Below, piece after piece: positions 1 to 6,316 of a DNA stretch of 9,130 nucleotides. Made by a program: the position numbers and the translations under genes. This DNA is from Thermoflexus hugenholtzii JAD2 (GTDB lineage Bacteria > Chloroflexota > Dehalococcoidia > UBA2979). The notes under the pieces were generated by a model, which worked only from the letters and a program-made list of their open reading frames with translations, was not told the origin of the DNA and did no database searches. The stretch covers positions 1 through 9,130 of the forward strand of contig CAMDBZ010000054.1 in assembly GCA_945889565.1 (NCBI GenBank), written 5' to 3'. Each line of letters starts with the position of its first letter. The first letter of the stretch is position 1.

Positions 1-1361
1 CTGTATCGGTTGATCCAGAAGCCTCCGGCGATCGACTACGCAAACGCTGACGCCGCGATCGCGCAGGGCCAGGCGAGCATCGACGCCGCACGACGTAGCC
101 TCGACGGTGCGTACGCGAGCTTGCTGGCAGCGAGCACCGCGTATTGCTCCCTCGGCGAGTCGGCCGTGCCGTGCGAACGCATCACCTATCCGCTGAACGA
201 CGACGCGACGCGCGCACTGCTCGGTACCCAGATCGCGCTCACGCTGACGAGCAACACCGTCACCCGCGCCGCTACGCTGCTGCAGGCGAACAGTGCGTAC
301 CTCAACCAGCTGGCGAATGTAAAGAACGCCGAATCCGCGCTCGAGCTCACGATGCTCAAGCGCGCCGCGCTTGAGATGCCGCCGGATCCGAGCGAAGTAT
401 GGCAAGCGCAGCAGCAGCTCGCCAACGCCGAAGTCGGGCTCACGAACGCGCAGGCGCGCGTCGCGGCGCTGAGCGAGGGGCCGGCCGCGCTCGACCTCGC
501 GCTGCAGCGCGAGGCGGTGCGGGTCGCGGAGATCGCCGCGCAGACGGCGAGCGAGGCGGTGACCGACCTGACGTTACGCGCGCCCTTCGCAGGGTCGATC
601 GCGGCGGTCGGCATCGCCGTCGGCGATCAGGCGGGCGCGGGCACGGCCGCCTTCACGCTCACCGACCCCGATGCGATTCGCGTCGACCTCACTGTCGGCG
701 AAGCTGACTTCGCCGGGCTCGCCGTCGGCCAGCTCGGCCTTGCCACGTTCGAGGCGTTGCCCAACCAGCAGTTCTTCCTGCGCGTGCGCGGCATCAGCCC
801 GATTCCGACGGTCACGCAGGGCGTGGTCACGTACGCGGTGCAGACCGAGATCCTGCGCGGCGATGCGTTGGTGCAAGCGTCACGCCTGGCGGCACGCGCC
901 CGGCAGGCGTCGGGACGCGCCCGGCGGGCGTGGGCACGTCCGGTGCGGCCGGCTTCGCAGCGCGGGCCGACGCCGGTGGCACGCCGCCGGCGTCGGCCCG
1001 CGCTGCGCTGCCCGCGGCCGGGATGAACGCCAGCGACAGCGTGCTGCTGAAGGTCGACGAGGGGCTGCTGCTGGTCCCATCGACCGCCGTACGGCGGTCG
1101 GGGCGGCAATCGTTCGTGATCGTGCGCGACGCGGCCGGCGTGGACAGTCAGCGCAACGTGACCGTCTCCGGAACGAACGGCCAGCAAAGCGCGATCGCCG
1201 CCGGCCTCGAGGAGGGCGAGACTGTCGTGATTGGCGCCAGCACCGCGGTCATCGCCACGGCGCGCGCCGGAGCCACCACCGGCGCGGGCGGCGGCGGCGG
1301 GCAGGGGCCGCCCGGCGGGTTTGGCGGCGGGGGCGGCGGCGCGGGCGGCGGCGTGCGGTGA
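1..1361 (+). CDS. HlyD/MacA-like periplasmic adaptor of an ABC exporter, 5'-partial, with an internal frameshift
   Basis: This is the adaptor subunit (membrane fusion protein) that bridges a MacB-type transporter to the outside. The reading frame is open from base 1, so the N-terminal anchor lies upstream of the window. Visible residues 10-185 are Ala/Gln/Glu-rich helical segments typical of the coiled-coil hairpin. Then come the second lipoyl half-motif LRAPFAGSI (192-200) and a beta-barrel region (about 222-285). From about base 880 the family-like sequence continues in another frame (codons starting at multiples of 3): a Gly/Pro/Ala-rich stretch, GMNAS, a VPSTAV strand region, then a Gly-rich tail ending at the TGA at 1359-1361. 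The original frame instead runs into an Arg-rich, out-of-frame-looking tail and stops at 1024-1026. Cys49 and Cys58 of the visible part lie in the hairpin and could pair. The last base pairs overlap the ATPase start. The family call is strong; whether the gene is intact is unresolved. Confidence 0.85.
861..881 (+). other. Probable frameshift point in the adaptor gene
   Basis: Upstream, the adaptor is read in the frame of base 1 (…YAVQTEILRGDALVQ). Downstream, sensible sequence (ASVTPGG, then repeated TRPAGVG) is read one base back. A single missing base, or two extra bases, around here would join them. I see no slippery heptamer that would favour programmed slippage. A true mutation or an assembly error are the simplest explanations. 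The exact base cannot be fixed from this sequence alone. Confidence 0.65.
894..935 (+). repeat. 21-bp tandem repeat (two copies) in the adaptor gene
   Basis: Bases 894-914 and 915-935 are near-identical 21-mers, each encoding TRPAGVG in the downstream adaptor frame. A degenerate third unit (TSGAAGF) follows. The unit length is a multiple of three, so copy-number change here would not shift the frame. The repeat lies just after the proposed frameshift and shows that the downstream frame is already the coding one by base 894. Confidence 0.85.
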
Positions 1362-2032
1362 TCGAGCTCCAGGCGGTCTCGCGCCACTACCGCGCCGGCG
1401 GCGAGGTGATCCGTGCGCTCGATGCCGTCGACCTGTCGATCGCGGCCGGGGAGTTCGTGGCGATCATGGGGCAGTCCGGCTCCGGCAAGAGCACGCTCAT
1501 GAACATCCTCGGCTGCCTGGACCACCCGACGGGGGGCCGCTACCTGCTCGAGGGGCACGATGTCGGCAAGCTCTCGGACGATGCGCGAGCGCGCCTACGC
1601 AGTCGTGCGTTCGGGTTCGTGTTCCAGTCCTACAACCTGATTCCGCGCATGTCGGCACTGGAACAGGTGGAGCTGCCCCTCGTGTACCAGGGCGCCCGCG
1701 ATCGTTCCCGGCGTGCCGCCGCGGCGCTGCAGACGGTCGGGTTGGGCGCGCGCATGCGTCATCGCCCGACGCAGCTGTCCGGCGGCCAACAGCAGCGTGT
1801 GGCGATCGCGCGGTCGCTCGTGGTGGAGCCGCGCGTGCTGCTGGCGGACGAGCCGACGGGCGCGCTGGACACGCGCACGGGCGAGGAGGTCATGGAGGTG
1901 CTGCGCACCCTCGTGCGCACCCGTGGCATCACGGTGATCATCGTGACGCACGAGCCGGAGATCGCGGCCTTCACCGACCGCGCGATCCGTATGCGCGACG
2001 GCCGCATTGTCGCCGACGAGCGCGTCGCGTGA
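1358..2032 (+). CDS. MacB/LolD-type ABC transporter ATP-binding protein
   Basis: This is the cytoplasmic ATPase of 224 residues that powers the adjacent FtsX-type permease. All ABC motifs are present: Walker A GQSGSGKST (38-46), Q-loop Gln90 in FVFQSYNLIP, signature LSGGQQQRV (140-148), Walker B LLADEP (161-166), D-loop GALD (168-171) and the switch His198 in VTHEPE. The segment from Walker A to the Q-loop, with MNILGCLD and the LIPRMSALEQVELPL region, is typical of the MacB/LolD/SalX group of ATPases for macrolides, peptides or lipoproteins. The start is GTG 1358, whose bases overlap the adaptor stop as GTGA. It is complete and of normal length for the family. The substrate cannot be read from the sequence. 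Here the ATPase is a separate protein, as in YknY-type systems, and not fused to the permease as in proteobacterial MacB. Confidence 0.95.
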   Translation: MIELQAVSRHYRAGGEVIRALDAVDLSIAAGEFVAIMGQSGSGKSTLMNILGCLDHPTGGRYLLEGHDVGKLSDDARARLRSRAFGFVFQSYNLIPRMSALEQVELPLVYQGARDRSRRAAAALQTVGLGARMRHRPTQLSGGQQQRVAIARSLVVEPRVLLADEPTGALDTRTGEEVMEVLRTLVRTRGITVIIVTHEPEIAAFTDRAIRMRDGRIVADERVA

Positions 2033-3291
2033 ACGTGTTCGACGCGCTGCGCATCGCCCTGCGCGCGATCGCCGCGAACCGGCTGCGCAGCGTGCTGACC
2101 ACGCTCGGCATGATCATCGGTGTCGGCTCCGTGATCGTGCTGATCGCGGTCGGGCAGGGTACGCAGAAGGGCGTGCAGGACCAGATTCGCGGGCTCGGCA
2201 CGAATCTGTTGTTCGTGCGGCCGGGCGCCGCGCAGGACGCGCAGTCCGGCGCGCGCGGTGCCGCCGGCTCAGCGGCGACGCTCACGCAAACGGACGCCGA
2301 GGCGATCGCCGCGTCCGGCATCCCGGAGGTGCGCGGGGTTGCGCCGCAAGTCACGTTCAACGCGCAGGCGATCGCGAACGGGAACAACATCGGCGTCACA
2401 CTCATCGGCACCACGCCCGCGTACCCTGAGGTGCGGTCGGCCGCGCTCGCGGAGGGTGCCTTCGTCACGGACCTCGACGTCGAGCGTCGAGCGCTCACCG
2501 CCGTGCTCGGCGCCGAGATCGCGCGGGCGCTGTTCCCGGACGGCGGCGCGGTGGAGCAGACGGTGCGCCTCGCCGTTGGTGGCGGGCGTACCGGCTTCAA
2601 CTTTCGCGTTGTCGGGGTGATGGCCCCGCGTAGCGGCAGCGGCGGCGGCGAGCAGGACAACTACGTGTTCGTGCCGCTGCCGACGATGCAGAGCCGCATT
2701 GGCTTCCAGCGCAGCGCGGCCGGCGTCGTGCTCGTGAATCAGATCAATGTGCAAACCGCGGACGGCGCCGATCAGCAGCGGGCCGCGCTCGCCATCTCGG
2801 ACCTGCTGCTGGTGCGGCACGCTGCCGTGGCGCCGGACTTCACCGTGCAAAGCCAGGACGACCTGATCGGCGCGGCGGGTGAGGTCAGCCGTACGCTTTC
2901 GATCCTGCTCGGCAGCATCGCCGGCATTTCACTCGTCGTCGGCGGGATCGGCGTGATGAACATCATGCTCGTGAGCGTGACCGAGCGGATTCGCGAGATC
3001 GGCATTCGCCGCGCCGTGGGTGCGCGGCGGCGCGACATCGTCGTGCAGTTCGTGACGGAAGCGCTCACGTTGACCATGGGCGGCGGGCTGCTGGGCATCG
3101 CGGCCGGGGTCGGCATCGCCATCGGCATCAACGGGCACGAGATCTCCGGGCAGCTGATGACCACCGTCGTGCAGCCATGGAGCGTCGCGGCAGCCTTCGC
3201 GGTCTCGGTCGTGATCGGGATGCTCAGCGGCAGTTACCCCGCCTACCGCGCCAGCCGGCTCGATCCGATCACCGCGCTCCGCAACGAGTAG
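2029..3291 (+). CDS. MacB/FtsX-type ABC transporter permease
   Basis: This is a 420-residue permease with the four-helix MacB plan. TM1 lies at about residues 21-42, after the cytoplasmic amphipathic start LRIALRAIAANRLRS. A large extracytoplasmic MacB_PCD-like domain follows (about 43-288). The C-terminal FtsX domain has TM2 (about 292-315), TM3 (about 341-367) and TM4 (about 384-405). The hallmark SVTERIREIGIRRAVGA (316-332) follows TM2, and the C-terminus SYPAYRASRLDPITALRNE is classic for the family. Such permeases work by mechanotransmission, moving substrates from the membrane or periplasmic side through the adaptor, not across a large pore. The start is GTG 2029 in a GTGA overlap with the ATPase stop, implying translational coupling. 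The substrate is unknown; antibiotics, peptides, siderophores and lipids are all handled by relatives. Confidence 0.95.
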   Translation: MNVFDALRIALRAIAANRLRSVLTTLGMIIGVGSVIVLIAVGQGTQKGVQDQIRGLGTNLLFVRPGAAQDAQSGARGAAGSAATLTQTDAEAIAASGIPEVRGVAPQVTFNAQAIANGNNIGVTLIGTTPAYPEVRSAALAEGAFVTDLDVERRALTAVLGAEIARALFPDGGAVEQTVRLAVGGGRTGFNFRVVGVMAPRSGSGGGEQDNYVFVPLPTMQSRIGFQRSAAGVVLVNQINVQTADGADQQRAALAISDLLLVRHAAVAPDFTVQSQDDLIGAAGEVSRTLSILLGSIAGISLVVGGIGVMNIMLVSVTERIREIGIRRAVGARRRDIVVQFVTEALTLTMGGGLLGIAAGVGIAIGINGHEISGQLMTTVVQPWSVAAAFAVSVVIGMLSGSYPAYRASRLDPITALRNE

Positions 3292-3294
3292 CTG

Positions 3295-3306
3295 CGTGAC
3301 GTCACG
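3295..3306. promoter_or_regulatory. Perfect 12-bp palindrome after the permease stop
   Basis: CGTGACGTCACG is a perfect self-complementary 12-mer beginning four bases after the permease stop codon. It has no spacer and no T-tract, so it is a poor terminator and a better candidate for a dimeric protein-binding site. No regulator gene is in view. The function is inferred only from the symmetry. Confidence 0.35.
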
Positions 3307-3524
3307 AGAGGTGTCTACCCTGGTCAACGCCTCGATGGGGCGCGTGGGCGTCCGACCCGGGCGGAACGAAACGGGCGCAGTCACGTGTATAGGCGCTGTG
3401 ACATCAAGCGCGATTGTGTGTCGAATAACGCCCGTTCCGCGCAGGGGATATCGGCGCCAATACCGCCGCATAACTCGGCGCATCGAGTCACGATGAGCGG
3501 TCGCGTGTCAGCGGATCATCGTGC

Positions 3525-3530
3525 TAGGGT
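3525..3530 (+). promoter_or_regulatory. Possible -10 element (TAGGGT) for the secreted-protein gene
   Basis: TAGGGT lies about 100 bases before the proposed start at 3634, in the least GC-rich part of the gap. I see no convincing -35 hexamer at 16-18 bp spacing. Instead, a CGATGA/TCATCG inverted repeat brackets the place where one would be. This is a weak candidate. Confidence 0.25.
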
Positions 3531-3574
3531 TGATGCGGGCGACTCCCACGCCCAGCCGACGCGCGCCGAGCGCG

Positions 3575-3590
3575 CGGCGTGAACACGCCG
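3575..3590 (+). promoter_or_regulatory. Perfect 7-bp inverted repeat in the leader of the secreted-protein gene
   Basis: CGGCGTG and CACGCCG are separated by AA, giving a perfect 16-base symmetric element 30 bases upstream of the ribosome binding site. It could be an operator half-site pair. As RNA, the two-base loop would force the inner pairs open, but the stem would still be stable. There is no T-run, so I do not call it a terminator. Confidence 0.4.
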
Positions 3591-3620
3591 TAGCGACGGA
3601 TCACAGCGGTGGATGCAGCC

Positions 3621-3626
3621 GGGAGG
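3621..3626 (+). promoter_or_regulatory. Shine-Dalgarno site deciding the start of the secreted-protein gene
   Basis: GGGAGG sits seven bases upstream of GTG 3634, which is normal spacing. The alternative in-frame ATG 3628 is only one base from it, and ATG 3613 lies upstream of it with only GGTGG directly abutting. GTG 3634 also gives the neatest signal peptide (MTITRVARG before the hydrophobic core). Confidence 0.5.
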
Positions 3627-3633
3627 GATGACC

Positions 3634-5994
3634 GTGACAATCACACGAGTCGCGCGAGGGGCGTGGCTGGGCGCGCTGCTGCTGGCGCTTGCTGGCGGCA
3701 GCGGCGTGCTCACGCTGATGCGACCGGGCGCGCCCACCCCGGAGGCGACGGCCGCCGGCACCTTCCTCGAGACGTTCGACGGCTCGCCCGGCTCACCGCA
3801 GCCGTTCACGAGCAGCCGCGTCGCGGTCACGCGCACAGAGCGCAACCTCCCCGGCGACAACCTGCAGCCGGCGCACCACTCGATGCATGGCGCGGACTGC
3901 GCGGGCCCGCCGGCGACGTTCACGAACAACGGCTCCCGTGCGATGTCCGTGTACCAGTGTCGCGACCACATCATGACCTCGATCTCGGGGACGCCGTACG
4001 GGCTTGTGTACCTGACACCGACGGCGCTCGTGGACTGGTCGGGCGGGTCGGCGACCATCTCCTGGCGTCAGAGCACGGCGCGATCGAGCGCGCGCGACTT
4101 CCTGAGCGTGTGGATCACACCGTGGGCGAACGTGCTCGATCTCCCCGCACCGGTGGCCGTCGACAACGACCTGAACGGTGCGCCACTGAACGCCATCCAC
4201 TTCGTGATGGACTTCTTCACGGACCGCATCACGCCGGAGGCGTACTTCAACGGCGCTGTGCGCTATTACAACGAGAGCAGCGTGATCCCGTACAGCCGCG
4301 TCGTGGTCCCAGACAACGCGCGCCGGGACCTGTTCGAGATGACGATCACGGCGTCGAGCGTGGAGCTGCGGCTCAACGGCACGGTGATCGCGCGCGGTGA
4401 CGGGCTCACGGTCCCGTTCACGAGCGGCATGGTGCAGTTCGGGCACCATAGCTACAGCCCGGGCAAGGGCTGCGGCGCCACGTACGTCGACGCGCTGATC
4501 AACCAGTGCGTGAACGGCAACGACATCGCGTCGTCCAACACATGGCACTGGGACGACTTCAGCATCAACCCGTCGCTGCCCGCGAGCTTCCTGCAAGGCG
4601 CGCCGGACTACTCGACGGGCGGACGGGTGTCGCTGCCCGCGCCCGCGCAGAGCGGTTCGCGGCTGCGCTTCAACGCCATCGGCCGCGTCGAGCTGAGCTG
4701 GAACGGCGGCAGCACCTGGGCGGTGGCCCCCGTGCAGCCCGGCAACCAGGAGCGCGACGAGCTGCACGTGGCGAGCTACTGGGTGCCGGCGCCGGCCGGG
4801 GCGACTGGCTTCGATATCCGGCTCAGCGTGGACGGCCCGTACCCCTCGCAGATGCTGCACGCGAAGGACTTCACCGTCTGGGCCGCCGCCGCCGGTACGG
4901 AGGCCGTGGCCACGACCGTTGTAGCCACGCCGGCCGACGCGACGGGCGCGACGGCCACGACCACGACCGCGCCCGCCGCCCGGACCACCGGTGGCGCAGG
5001 GACGACCAGCGCTGGCGCCAGCATCGTCCAGACCGGCACCACGTCGGCCCTGCTCGCCTCCGGCACGGCGGACGCGGCAGGCTCGTTCCGCTCCGCGGAT
5101 GGCGCGTTCGTCCTGCAATTGACGGCGGGTGTCACCGGCGCCCGCATCGAGCTGCGCTCCTTGCCCCCGGCGCAGCTGCCCGCCGCCCTGCCGTCGGGCA
5201 CGAGTCTGCTCGGTGGCGCGGTGTTCGCGCTGCAGCTGCAGGATGGCTTCGGCGGCTCGCTGACCTCACCGTTCGCGGCGACGTTCGGCCTGGCCGGCGT
5301 GGGCGCGGACCCCGGCACGGTCACGGTGCTGCAGTTCGACGACGCGAGCCGCGCCTGGGTACAGGTGCCGTCCGCGATGTACACGGGCGCGCGCGTGGCC
5401 TTCCGCGCGAACCGCGCCGCGACGTACGCGATCGTGTCGGCGCCCGCCGTGACGCAAACGCTGCGCGGCGGCACGCTGAGCGCCCTCACATTCACCGGCG
5501 CCGACGGCACGCTCGTGGAAGACCTCGATGCGCAGATCGGGCCCGGCGTGGCCGCGCTCTGGCGTTGGGACGCGACCGCGCAGGACTTCCAGCGCTACAT
5601 CCCCGGGGCCCCGGCGTTCGTCAACACCCTGCGCCAGGTCGACCGGCGCGCCGTGCTCTTCGCGCGGATGCAGCCGGGAGCGGACGTTCCCTGGCGCACG
5701 CCGGACCTGTTCACGTCCGGAACCACGCGGGACGTTACGCTACGCGCCGGCCTGAACGCCTTCGGCTTGACCGGCGACGACGCGGCGGTCACCTCGCTGC
5801 TGGCGAGCCTGGGCGCGAACCTGCAGTCGGCACAGGTGTTCGATGCAGGGAGCGGTGTGTGGCGGGCGTACATCCCCGGCGCCCCCGCGCTCGTCAACAC
5901 GCTTTCGAGCGTGGCTCGGCTCCAGCCGGTGTTCGTGCGCGTGCGCACGGGCGCCACGCTTCAGGTGACTGAGCGCGGCACGTCGACGCGCTAG
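3634..5994 (+). CDS. Large secreted/surface multidomain protein with lectin-like N-terminus and duplicated C-terminal IPGAPA module
   Basis: I do not recognise a specific named family. From GTG 3634 it has 786 residues. (a) Signal peptide or anchor: a basic start, then hydrophobic AWLGALLLALAGG (about 10-22). (b) Residues about 44-309 look like a concanavalin-A/LamG-type beta sandwich. They open with FLETFDG and close with WHWDDFSI, a pairing common in such folds. This domain holds all four cysteines of the protein (89, 109, 280, 292), fitting two disulfides outside the cytoplasm. (c) A second beta domain follows at 340-417. (d) A Thr/Ala-rich linker spans 418-472. (e) A beta-rich domain ends in YAIV (598-601). 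(f) Two related C-terminal modules follow at 609-701 and 702-786. There is no LPXTG motif or C-terminal TM, so the protein is either released or held by the N-terminal segment. I see no catalytic motif; binding of a glycan or another surface ligand is a guess. ATG 3613 or 3628 are alternative starts. Confidence 0.85.
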   Translation: MTITRVARGAWLGALLLALAGGSGVLTLMRPGAPTPEATAAGTFLETFDGSPGSPQPFTSSRVAVTRTERNLPGDNLQPAHHSMHGADCAGPPATFTNNGSRAMSVYQCRDHIMTSISGTPYGLVYLTPTALVDWSGGSATISWRQSTARSSARDFLSVWITPWANVLDLPAPVAVDNDLNGAPLNAIHFVMDFFTDRITPEAYFNGAVRYYNESSVIPYSRVVVPDNARRDLFEMTITASSVELRLNGTVIARGDGLTVPFTSGMVQFGHHSYSPGKGCGATYVDALINQCVNGNDIASSNTWHWDDFSINPSLPASFLQGAPDYSTGGRVSLPAPAQSGSRLRFNAIGRVELSWNGGSTWAVAPVQPGNQERDELHVASYWVPAPAGATGFDIRLSVDGPYPSQMLHAKDFTVWAAAAGTEAVATTVVATPADATGATATTTTAPAARTTGGAGTTSAGASIVQTGTTSALLASGTADAAGSFRSADGAFVLQLTAGVTGARIELRSLPPAQLPAALPSGTSLLGGAVFALQLQDGFGGSLTSPFAATFGLAGVGADPGTVTVLQFDDASRAWVQVPSAMYTGARVAFRANRAATYAIVSAPAVTQTLRGGTLSALTFTGADGTLVEDLDAQIGPGVAALWRWDATAQDFQRYIPGAPAFVNTLRQVDRRAVLFARMQPGADVPWRTPDLFTSGTTRDVTLRAGLNAFGLTGDDAAVTSLLASLGANLQSAQVFDAGSGVWRAYIPGAPALVNTLSSVARLQPVFVRVRTGATLQVTERGTSTR
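4885..5049 (+). repeat. Thr/Ala-rich low-complexity linker in the secreted protein
   Basis: Residues 418-472 of the secreted protein are almost entirely Ala, Thr, Gly, Val and Pro, with a run of four Thr in ATATTTTAPAA. Such linkers separate folded domains in exported proteins and are often sites of O-glycosylation in other bacteria. The modification here is only a possibility. Confidence 0.7.
5458..5991 (+). repeat. Two diverged copies of a ~92-residue module in the secreted protein
   Basis: Copy 1 spans 5458-5736 and copy 2 spans 5737-5991. Both begin with TLR-G and centre on YIPGAPA-x-VNTL (residues 655-665 and 746-756), 91 residues apart. The shared cores at 5596-5628 and 5869-5901 match at 29 of 33 bases, while the flanks have diverged strongly. 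Aligned features also include a Trp shortly before the core and an aromatic VLFAR/PVFVR strand after it. Confidence 0.85.
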
Positions 5995-6016
5995 CCCGGC
6001 ACACGAGCGACGTCAG

Positions 6017-6048
6017 TGGAGGGGCCGCCATGGGGCGGCCCGTCCCAC
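6017..6048. terminator. GC-rich hairpin after the secreted-protein gene, probable terminator
   Basis: GGGCCGCC (6022-6029) and GGCGGCCC (6034-6041) form a perfect 8-bp stem around the loop ATGG. Past one mismatch, GTGGA and TCCCAC extend it with one bulged base. It starts about 23 bases after the stop at 5994. It lacks a T-tract, as is common for hairpin terminators of very GC-rich genomes, so termination is likely but not certain. Confidence 0.6.
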
Positions 6049-6081
6049 GCGTACATCGGGGCATTACGAGCGCGCGTCCCT

Positions 6082-6095
6082 CGGGGCCGGCCCCG
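6082..6095. repeat. Perfect 14-bp palindrome
   Basis: CGGGGCCGGCCCCG is fully self-complementary with no spacer. It could be chance in such GC-rich DNA, a protein-binding site or part of the transcription end of the upstream gene. Confidence 0.45.
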
Positions 6096-6183
6096 CAAGG
6101 CGAACCCCGCGGCCTCTGTCGTACTGCCACGGCCGGGTGGATGACCGCGGCGCGCCGTGCCGCGCGTCCGTCGCGGCCCGGGA

Positions 6184-6205
6184 TGCTGGCGCCCCGGAGC
6201 CAGCA
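6184..6205. repeat. Perfect 7-bp stem with 8-base loop
   Basis: TGCTGGC (6184-6190) pairs with GCCAGCA (6199-6205) around the loop GCCCCGGA. It lies about 120 bases before the YceI start. It does not match any riboswitch consensus I know. Confidence 0.4.
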
Positions 6206-6233
6206 ACGTCTGAGCAGGTGGGCCTGTGCGCCT

Positions 6234-6267
6234 GACGGTGCGAGGGCTTTACACCTCCTTCACCGTC
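6234..6267. repeat. Inverted repeat GACGGTG / CACCGTC with inner GAGG / CCTC
   Basis: GACGGTG (6234-6240) is complementary to CACCGTC (6261-6267). Inside, GAGG (6242-6245) can pair with CCTC (6254-6257). Together they give a two-part stem with an asymmetric internal loop. It lies upstream of the likely YceI promoter, so it may act as DNA and not as leader RNA. Confidence 0.4.
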
Positions 6268-6272
6268 GCCTA

Positions 6273-6301
6273 GCACGACGTGCGTGGTCGAGCCGTACGC
6301 T
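6273..6301 (+). promoter_or_regulatory. Possible promoter/operator for the YceI gene
   Basis: TACGCT (6296-6301) is a plausible -10 box, about 26 bases before the start codon. The -35 position is occupied by the 11-base palindrome GCACG-A-CGTGC (6273-6283) and not by a good hexamer. This could mean a regulator binds there, or that this is not the promoter. Confidence 0.3.
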
Positions 6302-6310
6302 GGCCGCACT

Positions 6311-6316
6311 AAGGAG
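6311..6316 (+). promoter_or_regulatory. Ribosome binding site of the YceI gene
   Basis: AAGGAG is a perfect Shine-Dalgarno core, ten bases before ATG 6327. It fixes the start there and argues against the longer frame that is open from ATG 6030. Confidence 0.75.

Larger units (their letters stand above)
3292..3633. other. Intergenic region between the ABC operon and the secreted-protein gene
   Basis: I find no convincing gene here; short open frames lack family-like content. It holds a 12-bp perfect palindrome right after the permease stop (3295-3306), a near-palindrome TCCGACCCGGGCGGA (3351-3365), a 6-bp inverted repeat CGATGA/TCATCG (3491-3496 and 3516-3521), a possible -10 box (3525-3530) and a perfect 7-bp hairpin (3575-3590). 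I see no U-tailed terminator for the ABC operon. Confidence 0.6.

Noticed and set aside
671..1357. A 230-residue N-terminal extension of the ATPase in the same frame.
   Set aside because: The translation is Arg/Ser-rich shadow sequence of the adaptor gene; the ABC domain begins at the GTG 1358 overlap.
1231..2028. An upstream extension of the permease frame through the ATPase gene.
   Set aside because: It is out-of-frame Arg/Ala/Pro-rich sequence; the conserved permease N-terminus starts at GTG 2029.
3793..5118. A 441-residue open frame on the minus strand opposite the secreted-protein gene.
   Set aside because: It is Arg/His/Val-rich without hydrophobic pattern or motifs, an antisense shadow expected in very GC-rich coding DNA.
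6252..6316. CACCTCCTT (6252-6260) matches the 3' end of 16S rRNA, and its CTCCTT is the complement of AAGGAG at 6311-6316, suggesting an RNA switch hiding the YceI ribosome binding site.
   Set aside because: The likely -10 box (6296-6301) lies between them, so the first part would not be in the transcript. The flanks do not extend the pairing and no rRNA remnant surrounds it.
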